Positions 55,135 through 63,901 of a stretch of DNA of 64,000 bases are shown here, in pieces. The notes below the pieces were generated by a model. It did no database searches and had not been told where the DNA came from. It saw only the letters and a list, made by a program, of their open reading frames with translations. The position numbers and the translations under genes are program-made. How positions within the stretch are numbered: position 1 is the first letter of the stretch; every line of letters starts with the position of its first letter. The DNA is from Namhaeicola sp039714555 (GTDB lineage: Bacteria; Bacteroidota; Bacteroidia; Flavobacteriales; Flavobacteriaceae), in NCBI GenBank assembly GCA_039714555.1, contig JBDLJB010000001.1:124001-188000 (forward strand), in the 5' to 3' direction.

Positions 55135-55524
55135 ATGGAAACAAACAGACAAAAAAAAATAGCAGGAGTTTTGCAAAAAGATTTGGCAGATGTTCTTAGA
55201 CTAAGTGCTCAAGAGGGATTGAAAGGTGTTGTTATTTCGGTAACTAAAGTTAAAGTTACTCCTGATTTGAATGAAGCCAAGGCTTATTTAAGTATTTTTC
55301 CTTCTGATAAAAGAGAAACTATTTTTAATGAAATTGTTTTAGACTCATCAAAGATCAAACACGAATTAGCTCACCGTACAAAACATCAATTACGAAAAAT
55401 GCCGGATCTAACTTTTTTTATTGATGATTCATTAGATTATATTGATAATATTGATGCGGCTTTAAGAAATAAAGAAAATCCAATTAAAAACCCTGAGATC
55501 TTATCAAAAAAGAAAAAGAAATAA
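55135..55524 (+). CDS. rbfA: 30S ribosome-binding factor A
   Basis: 129 residues. RQKKIAGVLQKDLADVLR start, SVTKVKVTPDLNEAKAYLSIF core and HQLRKMPDLTFFIDDSLDY end are typical of RbfA, which helps 16S rRNA 5' end maturation. The last residues are Lys-rich. It is followed one base after its stop by the TTG start of the permease gene. Confidence 0.94.
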   Translation: METNRQKKIAGVLQKDLADVLRLSAQEGLKGVVISVTKVKVTPDLNEAKAYLSIFPSDKRETIFNEIVLDSSKIKHELAHRTKHQLRKMPDLTFFIDDSLDYIDNIDAALRNKENPIKNPEILSKKKKK

Positions 55525-55525
55525 G

Positions 55526-56725
55526 TTGAATTTTCCACTTTACATAGCTAAAAGGTATTTGGTTTCAAAAAGCAATAATAATGCAATTAATATTATTACA
55601 ATAATTGCAACTTTAGGTGTTATTGTTAGCACTATAGCCCTTTTCGTTGTCCTTTCGGTCTTTTCGGGTTTGAAAAATTTTAGTCTGAGCTTTATTAGAA
55701 TTGCTGATCCCGATCTAAAAGTAAGTGTTGTAAAAGGCAAATCTTTTTTATTTAATGATACTATTGAAAAAACTTTGATCAATGAAAAGATTGCCAATTA
55801 TTCTAAAGTAATTGAAGAAAGAGCTTTTTTTAATTATAGAGATAAATCACATATCGCGGTTATCAAAGGAGTTGATTCAAATTATTTACTCGTAAATAAA
55901 TTAGACACAGCCGTTTATTTTGGTGATTGGATAAATTATAAAGCAAAATATACTGTAGTTGTAGGTAGTGGGATATCAAATATACTTTCGGTTGGTGCCT
56001 ATGATTTTTTAGAACCACTTAAAATTTTTGTGCCAAAACCCGGAAAAGGTTATATAACCAATCCTAAAACGGCTTTTAAGAGTGTGAATACACAACCTAT
56101 TGGTATTTATAGATTGACAGATGACCTCGATAAAAAATATGTTTATGCCAATTTAAGTTTAGTAGGAAATCTTTTAGATTATAAGCCCAATCAAATTACC
56201 GGAGTTGAAATTAAACTAACCGATGATGATCATAGCAATGAAGTTCAAAATCAACTACAAAATAAATTGGGAGATCAATATCGTGTACAAACTCGTGAAC
56301 AGTTAAATTCTGTTTTTTATAAAATGCTCAATACTGAGAATTTGGCCTCTTATTTGGTATTTACTCTAATCCTAATTATTGCATTATTTAATGTGATTGG
56401 AGCTATAGTGATGATGATTATTGACAAACGAAATAATTTAAAAACACTTTTTCATTTGGGTGCTGAAATCAAAGAAATTAGAACAATTTTTATTTTACAA
56501 GGGTTTTTATTAACGGTATTTGGTTTAGTGATTGGCTTGTTGATAGCTATACCTTTTGTATTAATACAAAAAAAATACGGATTGATAATGATCACACAAC
56601 ACTTGGCATATCCAGTTGAGTTTCATTTCACCAATGTTTTGGTCGTTATTTTAACTATAGTTGTTTTAGGCTATTTGGCTGCAAAAATTGCAAGTGCAAG
56701 AATAAGTAAAAAGTTGGTTGAGTAA
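55526..56725 (+). CDS. LolC/LolE-type ABC permease (FtsX-like)
   Basis: 399 residues with an N-terminal membrane segment (about 22-45), a periplasmic domain, and three C-terminal segments (about 270-295, 320-345, 365-390) of the MacB/LolC type. NFPLYIAKRYLVSK is a typical start, TTG at 55526, immediately after rbfA. It probably moves lipoproteins from inner to outer membrane with a LolD-type ATPase, which is not in the window. Confidence 0.88.
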   Translation: MNFPLYIAKRYLVSKSNNNAINIITIIATLGVIVSTIALFVVLSVFSGLKNFSLSFIRIADPDLKVSVVKGKSFLFNDTIEKTLINEKIANYSKVIEERAFFNYRDKSHIAVIKGVDSNYLLVNKLDTAVYFGDWINYKAKYTVVVGSGISNILSVGAYDFLEPLKIFVPKPGKGYITNPKTAFKSVNTQPIGIYRLTDDLDKKYVYANLSLVGNLLDYKPNQITGVEIKLTDDDHSNEVQNQLQNKLGDQYRVQTREQLNSVFYKMLNTENLASYLVFTLILIIALFNVIGAIVMMIIDKRNNLKTLFHLGAEIKEIRTIFILQGFLLTVFGLVIGLLIAIPFVLIQKKYGLIMITQHLAYPVEFHFTNVLVVILTIVVLGYLAAKIASARISKKLVE

Positions 56726-56751
56726 AAATAGTTTTTATCTTCTAAATTTAA

Positions 56752-57351
56752 TTAAAACTCCAAATTATATTGTTCAGGAATTAGCCTAAAAGATTTTCGG
56801 TGGTGACTTGTTATTCCTGTTTTAATAATGACATCTCTATGTTGTTTGGTTGGATATCCTTTATTTTGTTTCCAATTATATTCAGGATATTCGTTATGGA
56901 TATTTCCCATATATTCATCACGATAAGTTTTAGCTAGAACAGAAGCCGCAGCAATACTCAAATATTTACTATCGCCTTTAACGATAGTTTTATGTTTAAT
57001 TTCTTGGTATTGTTTAAATCGGTTTCCATCAACAATAATAAATTCAGGTAGTATTTTAAGAGCATCAAGTGATTTATGCATAGCCAAAATTGAGGCATTT
57101 AAAATATTGATTTTATCAATTTCTTCTTGAAAAACAATACCAATTCCATATGCCAAAGCTTCTTTTATAATAATAGGTTTTAATAACTGTCGCTGATTTT
57201 CGGTTAGTTGTTTGGAATCGTTTAATAAATTATGTTTAAAATCAGGAGGTAAAATTACCGCAGCGGCAACTACTGGCCCTGCTAGACAACCTCTGCCGGC
57301 TTCATCGGTACCAGCTTCAAAAGCATAAGATGAAAAGTTTTGTTTTAACAT
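56752..57351 (-). CDS. rnhB: Ribonuclease HII
   Basis: 199 residues. AGTDEAGRGCLAGPVVAAAV holds the first catalytic acids (Asp and Glu), IIVDGNRF gives the next Asp, and SKYLSIAAASVLAKTYRDEYM follows. It removes ribonucleotides and RNA primers from RNA-DNA hybrids. Complete length. Confidence 0.95.
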   Translation of the reverse strand: MLKQNFSSYAFEAGTDEAGRGCLAGPVVAAAVILPPDFKHNLLNDSKQLTENQRQLLKPIIIKEALAYGIGIVFQEEIDKINILNASILAMHKSLDALKILPEFIIVDGNRFKQYQEIKHKTIVKGDSKYLSIAAASVLAKTYRDEYMGNIHNEYPEYNWKQNKGYPTKQHRDVIIKTGITSHHRKSFRLIPEQYNLEF

Positions 57352-57368
57352 AAAAATGAAACAGATAT

Positions 57369-57376
57369 CAAAAATA
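57369..57376 (-). promoter_or_regulatory. Predicted -7 element of rnhB
   Basis: TATTTTTG on the minus strand, 18 bp ahead of the rnhB start codon. Confidence 0.45.
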
Positions 57377-57431
57377 CTAATTTGATATAATCGTACTTAT
57401 AAATTCTTTAATTTTATTTACACAATTATTT

Positions 57432-57439
57432 TACCTTTG
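57432..57439 (+). promoter_or_regulatory. Predicted -7 element of the putative porin gene
   Basis: TACCTTTG, a perfect TAnnTTTG match, 20 bp ahead of the ATG. No clear -33 element. Confidence 0.52.
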
Positions 57440-57458
57440 TCGTCAATTAAAAATATTT

Positions 57459-59432
57459 ATGTTTAGAATATTTACGGTTTTATTTTTTTTCTTATTTGCT
57501 TTATCCGCTATAGCGCAAATTAATCCAAAGAGAGTTCCTAATATGGATAACAGATTTTTGGAGAATCCTGATGATACAACAAGAGTAAATAACAAAGAAA
57601 TTAAAGTAAAATTAAGTGGTAAAACTCATTTTTCAGATTACAAGATTATTTCACATTCTACTGACACTACATTTATTGATACTACATTGAATCTAACCAA
57701 ATATTACAAGTTTAATTTTACAGAAAAAGATAATTTAGAGTTATTGGCTTTTCAAAATCAAGGACAAACTTTTAATAATTTAGCTTATTCTTTTAATGAT
57801 ATTTCTCTGTACCCTAAAATTGGTGCAAGTGGTAAGCATCATAATTTTTATGAGGTTGAAGATATCAAGTACTATCAGGTTCCAACACCAACAACTATAT
57901 TAACATATAGAACAGGTATGGAACAAGGTCAGGTAATGGAAGGAATGTTTACATTTAATATGACAAAACAATTTAATGCTTCTATAGCCTTTAAGGGATT
58001 GCGATCTTTAGGAAATTACCGGCATATTTTAAGTGACCACGGTAATTTGAGGATAACAATGAATTATAACACCAAAAACGAAAAGTATTATATACGGGCC
58101 CATATAGCAGCACAAGATATTAATAATGAAGAAAATGGAGGTTTAACTCAAGTTTCTATTGATAATTTTGAAAGTGGAGCTGAAAATTTTAAAGATCGTG
58201 CAAGATTGGTTACAAATTTTACGGATGCTCAAAATGTATTAAGAGGAAACCGGTATTATTTTGATCAAAATTATAAATTATGGCAGGAAAAAGATTCGCT
58301 TAAAACCCGAAGATTATCGAATTTTAAAATTGGACATATTTTTAATTATGAGCGCAAACATTACGAATTTGAACAAGATGCAGCAAATTCTTTTTTTGGA
58401 GAAGCATTTGTTTCTCAAATAAAGGATGATGTTAAGTATTCAAAAATGTATAATGAAATTTATATTAATTTTAATTCACCTTTTATTTTAGGTGATTTTA
58501 AAGTAAATATTAGTGATTTTGATTATTCTTACAGTTATAAAAGTATGCTGATTAGTGATGATCAAATAATCAATTCAAAGTTAGATGGAAATTTAATCGC
58601 TGCTGGAGTAGAATGGCAAACCGACCTAAAGAAATTTAACTTACAGGCAAAAGCATCAACAATTATAAGTGGTAATTTAAATGGTAATTATATTACAGCA
58701 AATGCATCTTATAAAATTGATAGTTTAACAAATATAGAAGCTGGTGCATTTACAAATAAAAAATCTCCAAATTATAATTTTTTACTTTTTCAAAGTGCTT
58801 ATAAAAGCTATAATTGGCAAAATGATTTTGATGATGAACAAACCAACAGTTTTTATTTGGCTTTAAACTCATCTAAATGGTTTAGTGCATCTGCTCAAAT
58901 TACTTCAATTAGCAATTATAGCTATTTTAATGAACCTGACGGTATTGAGCAAACGAAACCTTTGCAATCAGCCGAAACGGTAAATTATTTAAAAGTTAAA
59001 ATTAGCAAAGAGTTTAAATTTGGAAAATTTGCATTGGATAATTCTTTTATTTACCAAAACGTTTCAAGTGGGAGTGATGTTTTTAGAGTTCCTGATTTTA
59101 TTACACGAAATTCATTTTATTTTTCAGATCGTATATTTAAAGGAGATCCGCTTCACTTGCAAACCGGAATAACATTTACATATTTTAGTAAATATTATAT
59201 GAATGCATACAATCCATTATTATCTGAGTTTTATTTGCAAAATGATGCTGAATATGGAGGTTACCCAATATTTGACTTTTTTATCAATGCCGAAATAAAA
59301 CGAACGAGATTTTACCTTTTATTTGAGCATGTAAACTCACATTATACAGGGTATAATTATTATTCTGCACCCACTTATCCTTATCGTGATTTTATTGTTA
59401 GATTTGGTTTGGTGTGGAATTTCTTTATATAA
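57459..59432 (+). CDS. Putative outer-membrane porin
   Basis: 657 residues with a signal peptide (ending LSAIAQ), then a short linker and a long series of amphipathic strands rich in Tyr, Phe, Asn and Lys up to a terminal aromatic strand (FIVRFGLVWNFFI). It resembles the 'putative porin' family of Bacteroidota. What passes through it is unknown. The FAD enzyme gene follows 48 bp downstream. Confidence 0.85.
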   Translation: MFRIFTVLFFFLFALSAIAQINPKRVPNMDNRFLENPDDTTRVNNKEIKVKLSGKTHFSDYKIISHSTDTTFIDTTLNLTKYYKFNFTEKDNLELLAFQNQGQTFNNLAYSFNDISLYPKIGASGKHHNFYEVEDIKYYQVPTPTTILTYRTGMEQGQVMEGMFTFNMTKQFNASIAFKGLRSLGNYRHILSDHGNLRITMNYNTKNEKYYIRAHIAAQDINNEENGGLTQVSIDNFESGAENFKDRARLVTNFTDAQNVLRGNRYYFDQNYKLWQEKDSLKTRRLSNFKIGHIFNYERKHYEFEQDAANSFFGEAFVSQIKDDVKYSKMYNEIYINFNSPFILGDFKVNISDFDYSYSYKSMLISDDQIINSKLDGNLIAAGVEWQTDLKKFNLQAKASTIISGNLNGNYITANASYKIDSLTNIEAGAFTNKKSPNYNFLLFQSAYKSYNWQNDFDDEQTNSFYLALNSSKWFSASAQITSISNYSYFNEPDGIEQTKPLQSAETVNYLKVKISKEFKFGKFALDNSFIYQNVSSGSDVFRVPDFITRNSFYFSDRIFKGDPLHLQTGITFTYFSKYYMNAYNPLLSEFYLQNDAEYGGYPIFDFFINAEIKRTRFYLLFEHVNSHYTGYNYYSAPTYPYRDFIVRFGLVWNFFI

Positions 59433-59438
59433 TAAGAG

Positions 59439-59446
59439 TAAATTTG
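59439..59446 (+). promoter_or_regulatory. Predicted -7 element of the FAD oxidoreductase gene
   Basis: TAAATTTG, 34 bp ahead of the ATG, in the 48-bp gap after the porin gene. Confidence 0.38.
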
Positions 59447-59480
59447 ATTTAGTTTCTAATCAGTTTAACTTCAAAAACAG

Positions 59481-61043
59481 ATGCAAAAAGAATTTCAAAT
59501 TCAAGTAAAACCTGAAATAGCTTATAATGAAGAACAATTGAAGTTGTTTGTTGCTAAAAAAGCCAAACTTGGTTTTAATGATATTAAGCATATTGAGATT
59601 CTAAAAAGATCTATTGATGCACGTCAAAGAAACGTCAAAATCAATTTAAGTGTCAGATTATTTATTCATGAAGATTTTAAAGAAAAGAATATTGATCTTC
59701 CCAATTATAAAAATGTTAAGAATGCACAGGAAGTAATCATTATTGGTGCTGGTCCGGCAGGATTGTTTGCAGCCTTAAAATTAATTGAAAAAGGTTTAAG
59801 ACCTGTAGTTTTAGAAAGGGGTAAAAATGTACGTGAACGCCGAAAAGATCTGGCAGCCATTACCAGGTTTCATACAGTAGATGAAGATTCAAATTATTGT
59901 TTTGGAGAAGGTGGTGCAGGTACATATTCTGATGGAAAATTATATACTCGATCAAAAAAAAGAGGAGACGTAAATAGTATTTTAAAATTGTTAATTGCTC
60001 ATGGTGCAACACAAAATATTGCAATTGATGCACATCCACATATCGGAACAAATAAATTACCAAAGATCATTCAGAATATTCGTCAAACTATTTTAGAGCA
60101 AGGAGGCGAAATCAAGTTCAATACAAGAGTAACAGATATTTTAATTAAAAATAATACTGTTGATGGTGTAAGAACTCAAAATGGTGATGTTATAAATGCA
60201 TCAAAATTGATCTTAGCAACAGGTCATTCGGCAAGAGACATTTTTGAATTATTATATAAAAAAGGTATAGCAATTGAAGCCAAACCTTTTGCTTTAGGAG
60301 TTAGAGTGGAACATTCACAAAAATTAATTGATAGTATTCAATACCATTGTGAAATAAGAAATGAATATTTACCTCCAGCCTCTTACAGTATTGTAAAACA
60401 GGCAAAAAATCGTGGTGTATATTCTTTTTGTATGTGTCCGGGTGGTGTGATTGCGCCTTGTGCTACTGCTCCCGGTGAAGTAGTAACTAATGGGTGGTCG
60501 CCTTCAAAAAGAGATCAACCTACTTCAAATTCAGGAATTGTTATTGCATTAAATTTACAGGATTTTGAACCTTTTAAAAAATTTGGACCTTTGGCAGGAA
60601 TGGAATTTCAAAAACAAATTGAACAAACATCATGGCATTTAGCCGGAGAAACTCAAAGAGTACCTGCACAACGATTGGTAGATTTTACCAGAGGAAAATT
60701 GTCAAAAGACATTCCTAAAACATCCTATATACCAGGAACAACTTCAGTAGAATTAGGAGAAGTTTTACCAAAATTCATCTACCAAACCTTACAAGAAGGA
60801 TTTAAAATGTTTGGAAAAAGCATGAAGGGTTATTTAACCAATGAAGCTGTGGTACATGCCCCGGAATCTAGAACATCTTCACCAGTTAGAATTCCTCGTG
60901 ATAAAGAAACTTTAGAGCACATACAAATAAAAGGTTTGTATCCTTGTGGTGAAGGAGCCGGTTTTGCAGGTGGTATTATTTCAGCCGCAATTGACGGAGA
61001 AAAATGTGCAGAACAATGTGCAATAAGTTTAAATATATATTAA
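59481..61043 (+). CDS. FAD-dependent dehydrogenase (COG2509-like)
   Basis: 520 residues. An N-terminal ~90-residue domain (PEIAYNEEQLKLFVAKKAKL, then DARQRNVKINLSVRLF) precedes a FAD-binding fold with IIGAGPAGLFAALKLIEKG, FGEGGAGTYSDGKLYTRSK and ATGHSARDIFELL. The C-terminal YPCGEGAGFAGGIISAAIDGEK closes the FAD site. It matches the uncharacterised COG2509 dehydrogenases. The electron donor, acceptor and substrate are unknown. Confidence 0.88.
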   Translation: MQKEFQIQVKPEIAYNEEQLKLFVAKKAKLGFNDIKHIEILKRSIDARQRNVKINLSVRLFIHEDFKEKNIDLPNYKNVKNAQEVIIIGAGPAGLFAALKLIEKGLRPVVLERGKNVRERRKDLAAITRFHTVDEDSNYCFGEGGAGTYSDGKLYTRSKKRGDVNSILKLLIAHGATQNIAIDAHPHIGTNKLPKIIQNIRQTILEQGGEIKFNTRVTDILIKNNTVDGVRTQNGDVINASKLILATGHSARDIFELLYKKGIAIEAKPFALGVRVEHSQKLIDSIQYHCEIRNEYLPPASYSIVKQAKNRGVYSFCMCPGGVIAPCATAPGEVVTNGWSPSKRDQPTSNSGIVIALNLQDFEPFKKFGPLAGMEFQKQIEQTSWHLAGETQRVPAQRLVDFTRGKLSKDIPKTSYIPGTTSVELGEVLPKFIYQTLQEGFKMFGKSMKGYLTNEAVVHAPESRTSSPVRIPRDKETLEHIQIKGLYPCGEGAGFAGGIISAAIDGEKCAEQCAISLNIY

Positions 61044-61046
61044 AAT

Positions 61047-62234
61047 TTAGTTTAATAATGCTTCAATTCCAGGTAAGGTTTTTCCTTCGAGCATTTCAAG
61101 CATGGCGCCACCCCCTGTTGAAACATAGCTAACTTTGTTAGTAAATCCAAACTGTTTAACTGCGGCAACAGAATCACCACCACCAACTAATGAAAATGCA
61201 CCTTCAGAAGTTGCATCTGCTATGGCATTACCCATTTCAATAGTGCCTTTGGCGAATTTTTTCATTTCGAATACACCAATTGGACCGTTCCATAAAATTG
61301 TCTTAGAATCGGCAATGATAAATGAAAATCCAACATTAGTTTTTGGTCCTGAATCTAAACCCATCCATCCATCAGGTATATCATTGGCTGGAAAAACTTT
61401 GATATTTGCATCTTCACTAAATGCATCGGCAGCAATAACATCAATCGGTAAATGAATTCTTGTATTTTTTGCTTTTGCCAGATTTAAGATATCTTGTGCA
61501 ATGTCTAACTTGTCATTTTCAACTAATGAATCACCAATTTTTCCTCCTTTGACTTTTATAAAAGTATACGCCATACCACCACCTATAATGATATTATCAA
61601 CTTTATCCATGATGTTTTTTATCACGTCAATTTTTGAGGATACTTTTGCGCCACCTATAACTGCTGTAACAGGTTTTACGCTATTGTTTAAAACTGCATT
61701 TAAACTTTCTACTTCTTTAGCTAATAAAAATCCGAAGTATTTATTTTCAGGAAAGAATTGTGCAATTATTGTGGTTGAAGCGTGCGCTCTATGTGCTGTT
61801 CCAAAAGCATCATTTATATAAATATCGCCAAGTTTAGAAAGTTGTTCGGCAAAAACTATATCACCTGCTTTTTCTTCAGGGTGAAATCGTAAATTTTCTA
61901 AAATTAAAACCTCTCCATTTTGTAATTCGGCTACAGCTTTTTCAGCAACTTCTCCAACACAATCTTCAACAAATTTTACACGCACTCCAATTATATCAGT
62001 AACTTCTTTTAAGATATGTTTTAGTGAGTATTTTTCTTCAAAACCTTTGGGTCTGCCTAGATGTGACATTAAAACAGCACTACCACCATCATCTAAAACT
62101 TTAATAATTGTTGGTTTGGCTGCTTGAATTCTTGTAGTGTCAGTTACCTGAAACTCTTCATTTAAAGGTACATTAAAATCTACTCTAATTAAAGCTTTTT
62201 TATCTTTAAAATCTACATCGTTTACTGTTTTCAT
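61047..62234 (-). CDS. pgk: Phosphoglycerate kinase
   Basis: 395 residues. LIRVDFNVPLNEEFQVTD, MSHLGRPKG, NLRFHPEEKAGD, AVIGGAKVSSKIDV and the nucleotide-binding LVGGGDSVAAVKQFG are all present. The glycolytic step making ATP and 3-phosphoglycerate. It is convergent with the FAD enzyme gene, 3 bp apart. Confidence 0.96.
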   Translation of the reverse strand: MKTVNDVDFKDKKALIRVDFNVPLNEEFQVTDTTRIQAAKPTIIKVLDDGGSAVLMSHLGRPKGFEEKYSLKHILKEVTDIIGVRVKFVEDCVGEVAEKAVAELQNGEVLILENLRFHPEEKAGDIVFAEQLSKLGDIYINDAFGTAHRAHASTTIIAQFFPENKYFGFLLAKEVESLNAVLNNSVKPVTAVIGGAKVSSKIDVIKNIMDKVDNIIIGGGMAYTFIKVKGGKIGDSLVENDKLDIAQDILNLAKAKNTRIHLPIDVIAADAFSEDANIKVFPANDIPDGWMGLDSGPKTNVGFSFIIADSKTILWNGPIGVFEMKKFAKGTIEMGNAIADATSEGAFSLVGGGDSVAAVKQFGFTNKVSYVSTGGGAMLEMLEGKTLPGIEALLN

Positions 62235-62253
62235 TTTTTAAAATTTAGGATTA

Positions 62254-62261
62254 CAAATGTA
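62254..62261 (-). promoter_or_regulatory. Predicted -7 element of pgk
   Basis: TACATTTG on the minus strand, 20 bp ahead of the pgk start codon. Confidence 0.48.
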
Positions 62262-62365
62262 AGAAATTGTTAAAGGAATGTTGTTAATAAAGATAAATTT
62301 TCTTTTTATAAATGAGGTTTTGATTTTTTATATTATTTTTAGTACATCCAATTAAAAGTTAGAAA

Positions 62366-63025
62366 TTGTTTCTGCATACTCATCCATATCGGCCATTTAT
62401 TCCTAAAAATGCTATAAAATTAATTGTGGGAACAATTCCTCCACCAAGATTCTCAACAGGTGATTTATTTGATGAAGATGTTAATTTTTGTTATGGGAGT
62501 AAATATGGATTACTTTGGCCAATTTTGGATAATATTTTTGATCTTGATTTGGTATATGAAAATTCAAATTCTGCTATTGAACAGAGAAAAGATTTTTTAG
62601 AGTTTAATAAAATAGGTATTTGTGATATTGTAGAAAGTTGTGAAAGAGATCAATTGAATGCTTCTGATATGGGAATGAAAAATATAAAACTTAGGAATTT
62701 ATTAAAATATTTATCAGAATACCCAACTATTGAAACATTATTATTTATGGGAGGAAATAGTATAAATGGGCCAGAATATTTATTCCGATCACATTTAAAA
62801 GAATATAATATACAGCTAAAAAAAGTTTCTTCAAAAAATGCTAAAATTCATCAGTTTGAATTTGAGAAAAGGTTACTTAAAACAGTATCATTAATTTCTC
62901 CATCGAATGCTGCAAATAGATCTATTGGAGCCAAAGCTATTTATAAAGAAAGAATTCAACGCGATAAGAATTATTCTACTTTTAAATTTAGGTTAAGTCA
63001 ATATGAACATTTTTTTAATGTTTAA
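62366..63025 (+). CDS. Uracil-DNA-glycosylase-superfamily protein
   Basis: 219 residues from a TTG at 62366. KLIVGTIPPPRF fits motif 1 of UDG-fold proteins, and SLISPSNAANRS fits the distal DNA-intercalation motif of the family. FCYGSKYGLLWPILDNIFD lies between. Which base is removed, if any, cannot be told. No ATG nearby would keep HTHPYRPFIP, so TTG is used; a downstream start would remove the conserved N-terminus. Confidence 0.78.
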   Translation: MFLHTHPYRPFIPKNAIKLIVGTIPPPRFSTGDLFDEDVNFCYGSKYGLLWPILDNIFDLDLVYENSNSAIEQRKDFLEFNKIGICDIVESCERDQLNASDMGMKNIKLRNLLKYLSEYPTIETLLFMGGNSINGPEYLFRSHLKEYNIQLKKVSSKNAKIHQFEFEKRLLKTVSLISPSNAANRSIGAKAIYKERIQRDKNYSTFKFRLSQYEHFFNV

Positions 63026-63045
63026 TTATATTTTATATTTTTGTT

Positions 63046-63095
63046 AATGTTGTTATGATAGCATCATGCAAAGATTCAAACAGCAACATTTTTTT
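63046..63095 (+). terminator. Terminator-like hairpin after the UDG-superfamily gene
   Basis: A 9-bp stem with one G-U (AATGTTGTT at 63046-63054 with AGCAACATT at 63082-63090), followed by five extra T residues. A smaller ATGAT-AGC-ATCAT hairpin sits at 63055-63067 inside the loop. The loop is long for a simple terminator. Confidence 0.5.
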
Positions 63096-63215
63096 ATCAT
63101 TGCTTACTTTATAAGGGTATTAACTAATCTCAACCTGAAGGCAAGGGGTACTATTATTTGAGTAGATTTATTGGTTAATTTCCAATAACTTTTAAATATT
63201 TTAAAATTAGATTAT

Positions 63216-63809
63216 ATGAAGATTTATACATTATTATTCTTTTTAGGATTGGTTTTATTTTATAGTTGTAATACTAAAGAAAAAAATAAAATTCCCTCTG
63301 AGATTGAACCAGAAATTGAATTGATAGAAGATTCGACTGAAACAATAATAATAGAAAAAACACATGAAATTAAACCAAAACCCGGCTTATTTTTCTTAAC
63401 TGATTTAATAGGAAAATATCCCACACAAGAAAAAATATTTGAAAATGAAATTTTAGTGAATAGATTAAAGAAAATCAATAGATTAAATTATGATTCAATG
63501 ATTGCAAATTGGAATACAGAGACCCCAATTACTGTGGAAGATCAAATAATTCACTCCAGCGGATGTAAAGTAAATAATTGTCCCTCAAACGGTTATGAAC
63601 TTTTTATCGACTTAAAAAATGATAATATTAATATTTATCATTTTAATAGTAACACTTTAAGAGTCTATACTGAAAAAGATTGGATTGAGTTACCCAAAAT
63701 GTATGAAGAAGAATTAGACATTAAAAAATCAAGTGCAAAAATTGGGAGCACATCTGATGATATGGAATCAACTTATACAATATATTCAAAGAATAATCCT
63801 AAAAAGTAA
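63216..63809 (+). CDS. Hypothetical lipoprotein
   Basis: 197 residues. The signal peptide ends in LVLFYSC (Cys18). A Glu/Ile-rich, probably flexible stretch (about 25-60) is followed by a small domain with a conserved-looking SSGCKVNNCPSNGYELFI segment and two Cys that may pair. Not recognised. No operon partner: 190 bp upstream, and the gene ending at 63902 points the other way. Confidence 0.75.
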   Translation: MKIYTLLFFLGLVLFYSCNTKEKNKIPSEIEPEIELIEDSTETIIIEKTHEIKPKPGLFFLTDLIGKYPTQEKIFENEILVNRLKKINRLNYDSMIANWNTETPITVEDQIIHSSGCKVNNCPSNGYELFIDLKNDNINIYHFNSNTLRVYTEKDWIELPKMYEEELDIKKSSAKIGSTSDDMESTYTIYSKNNPKK

Positions 63810-63901
63810 CGATTTAAATTACTTAAATTATTAAAAGAAAAGACTCTCAATCTAGCCAACTGGAGAGAAAAAGCTTTTTGAAAATTTTAATACACAATAT
63901 T

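Noticed and set aside
63026..63215. tRNA or small RNA gene in the gap after the UDG-superfamily gene
   Set aside because: No cloverleaf arms or T-loop sequence; only terminator-like hairpins are present.
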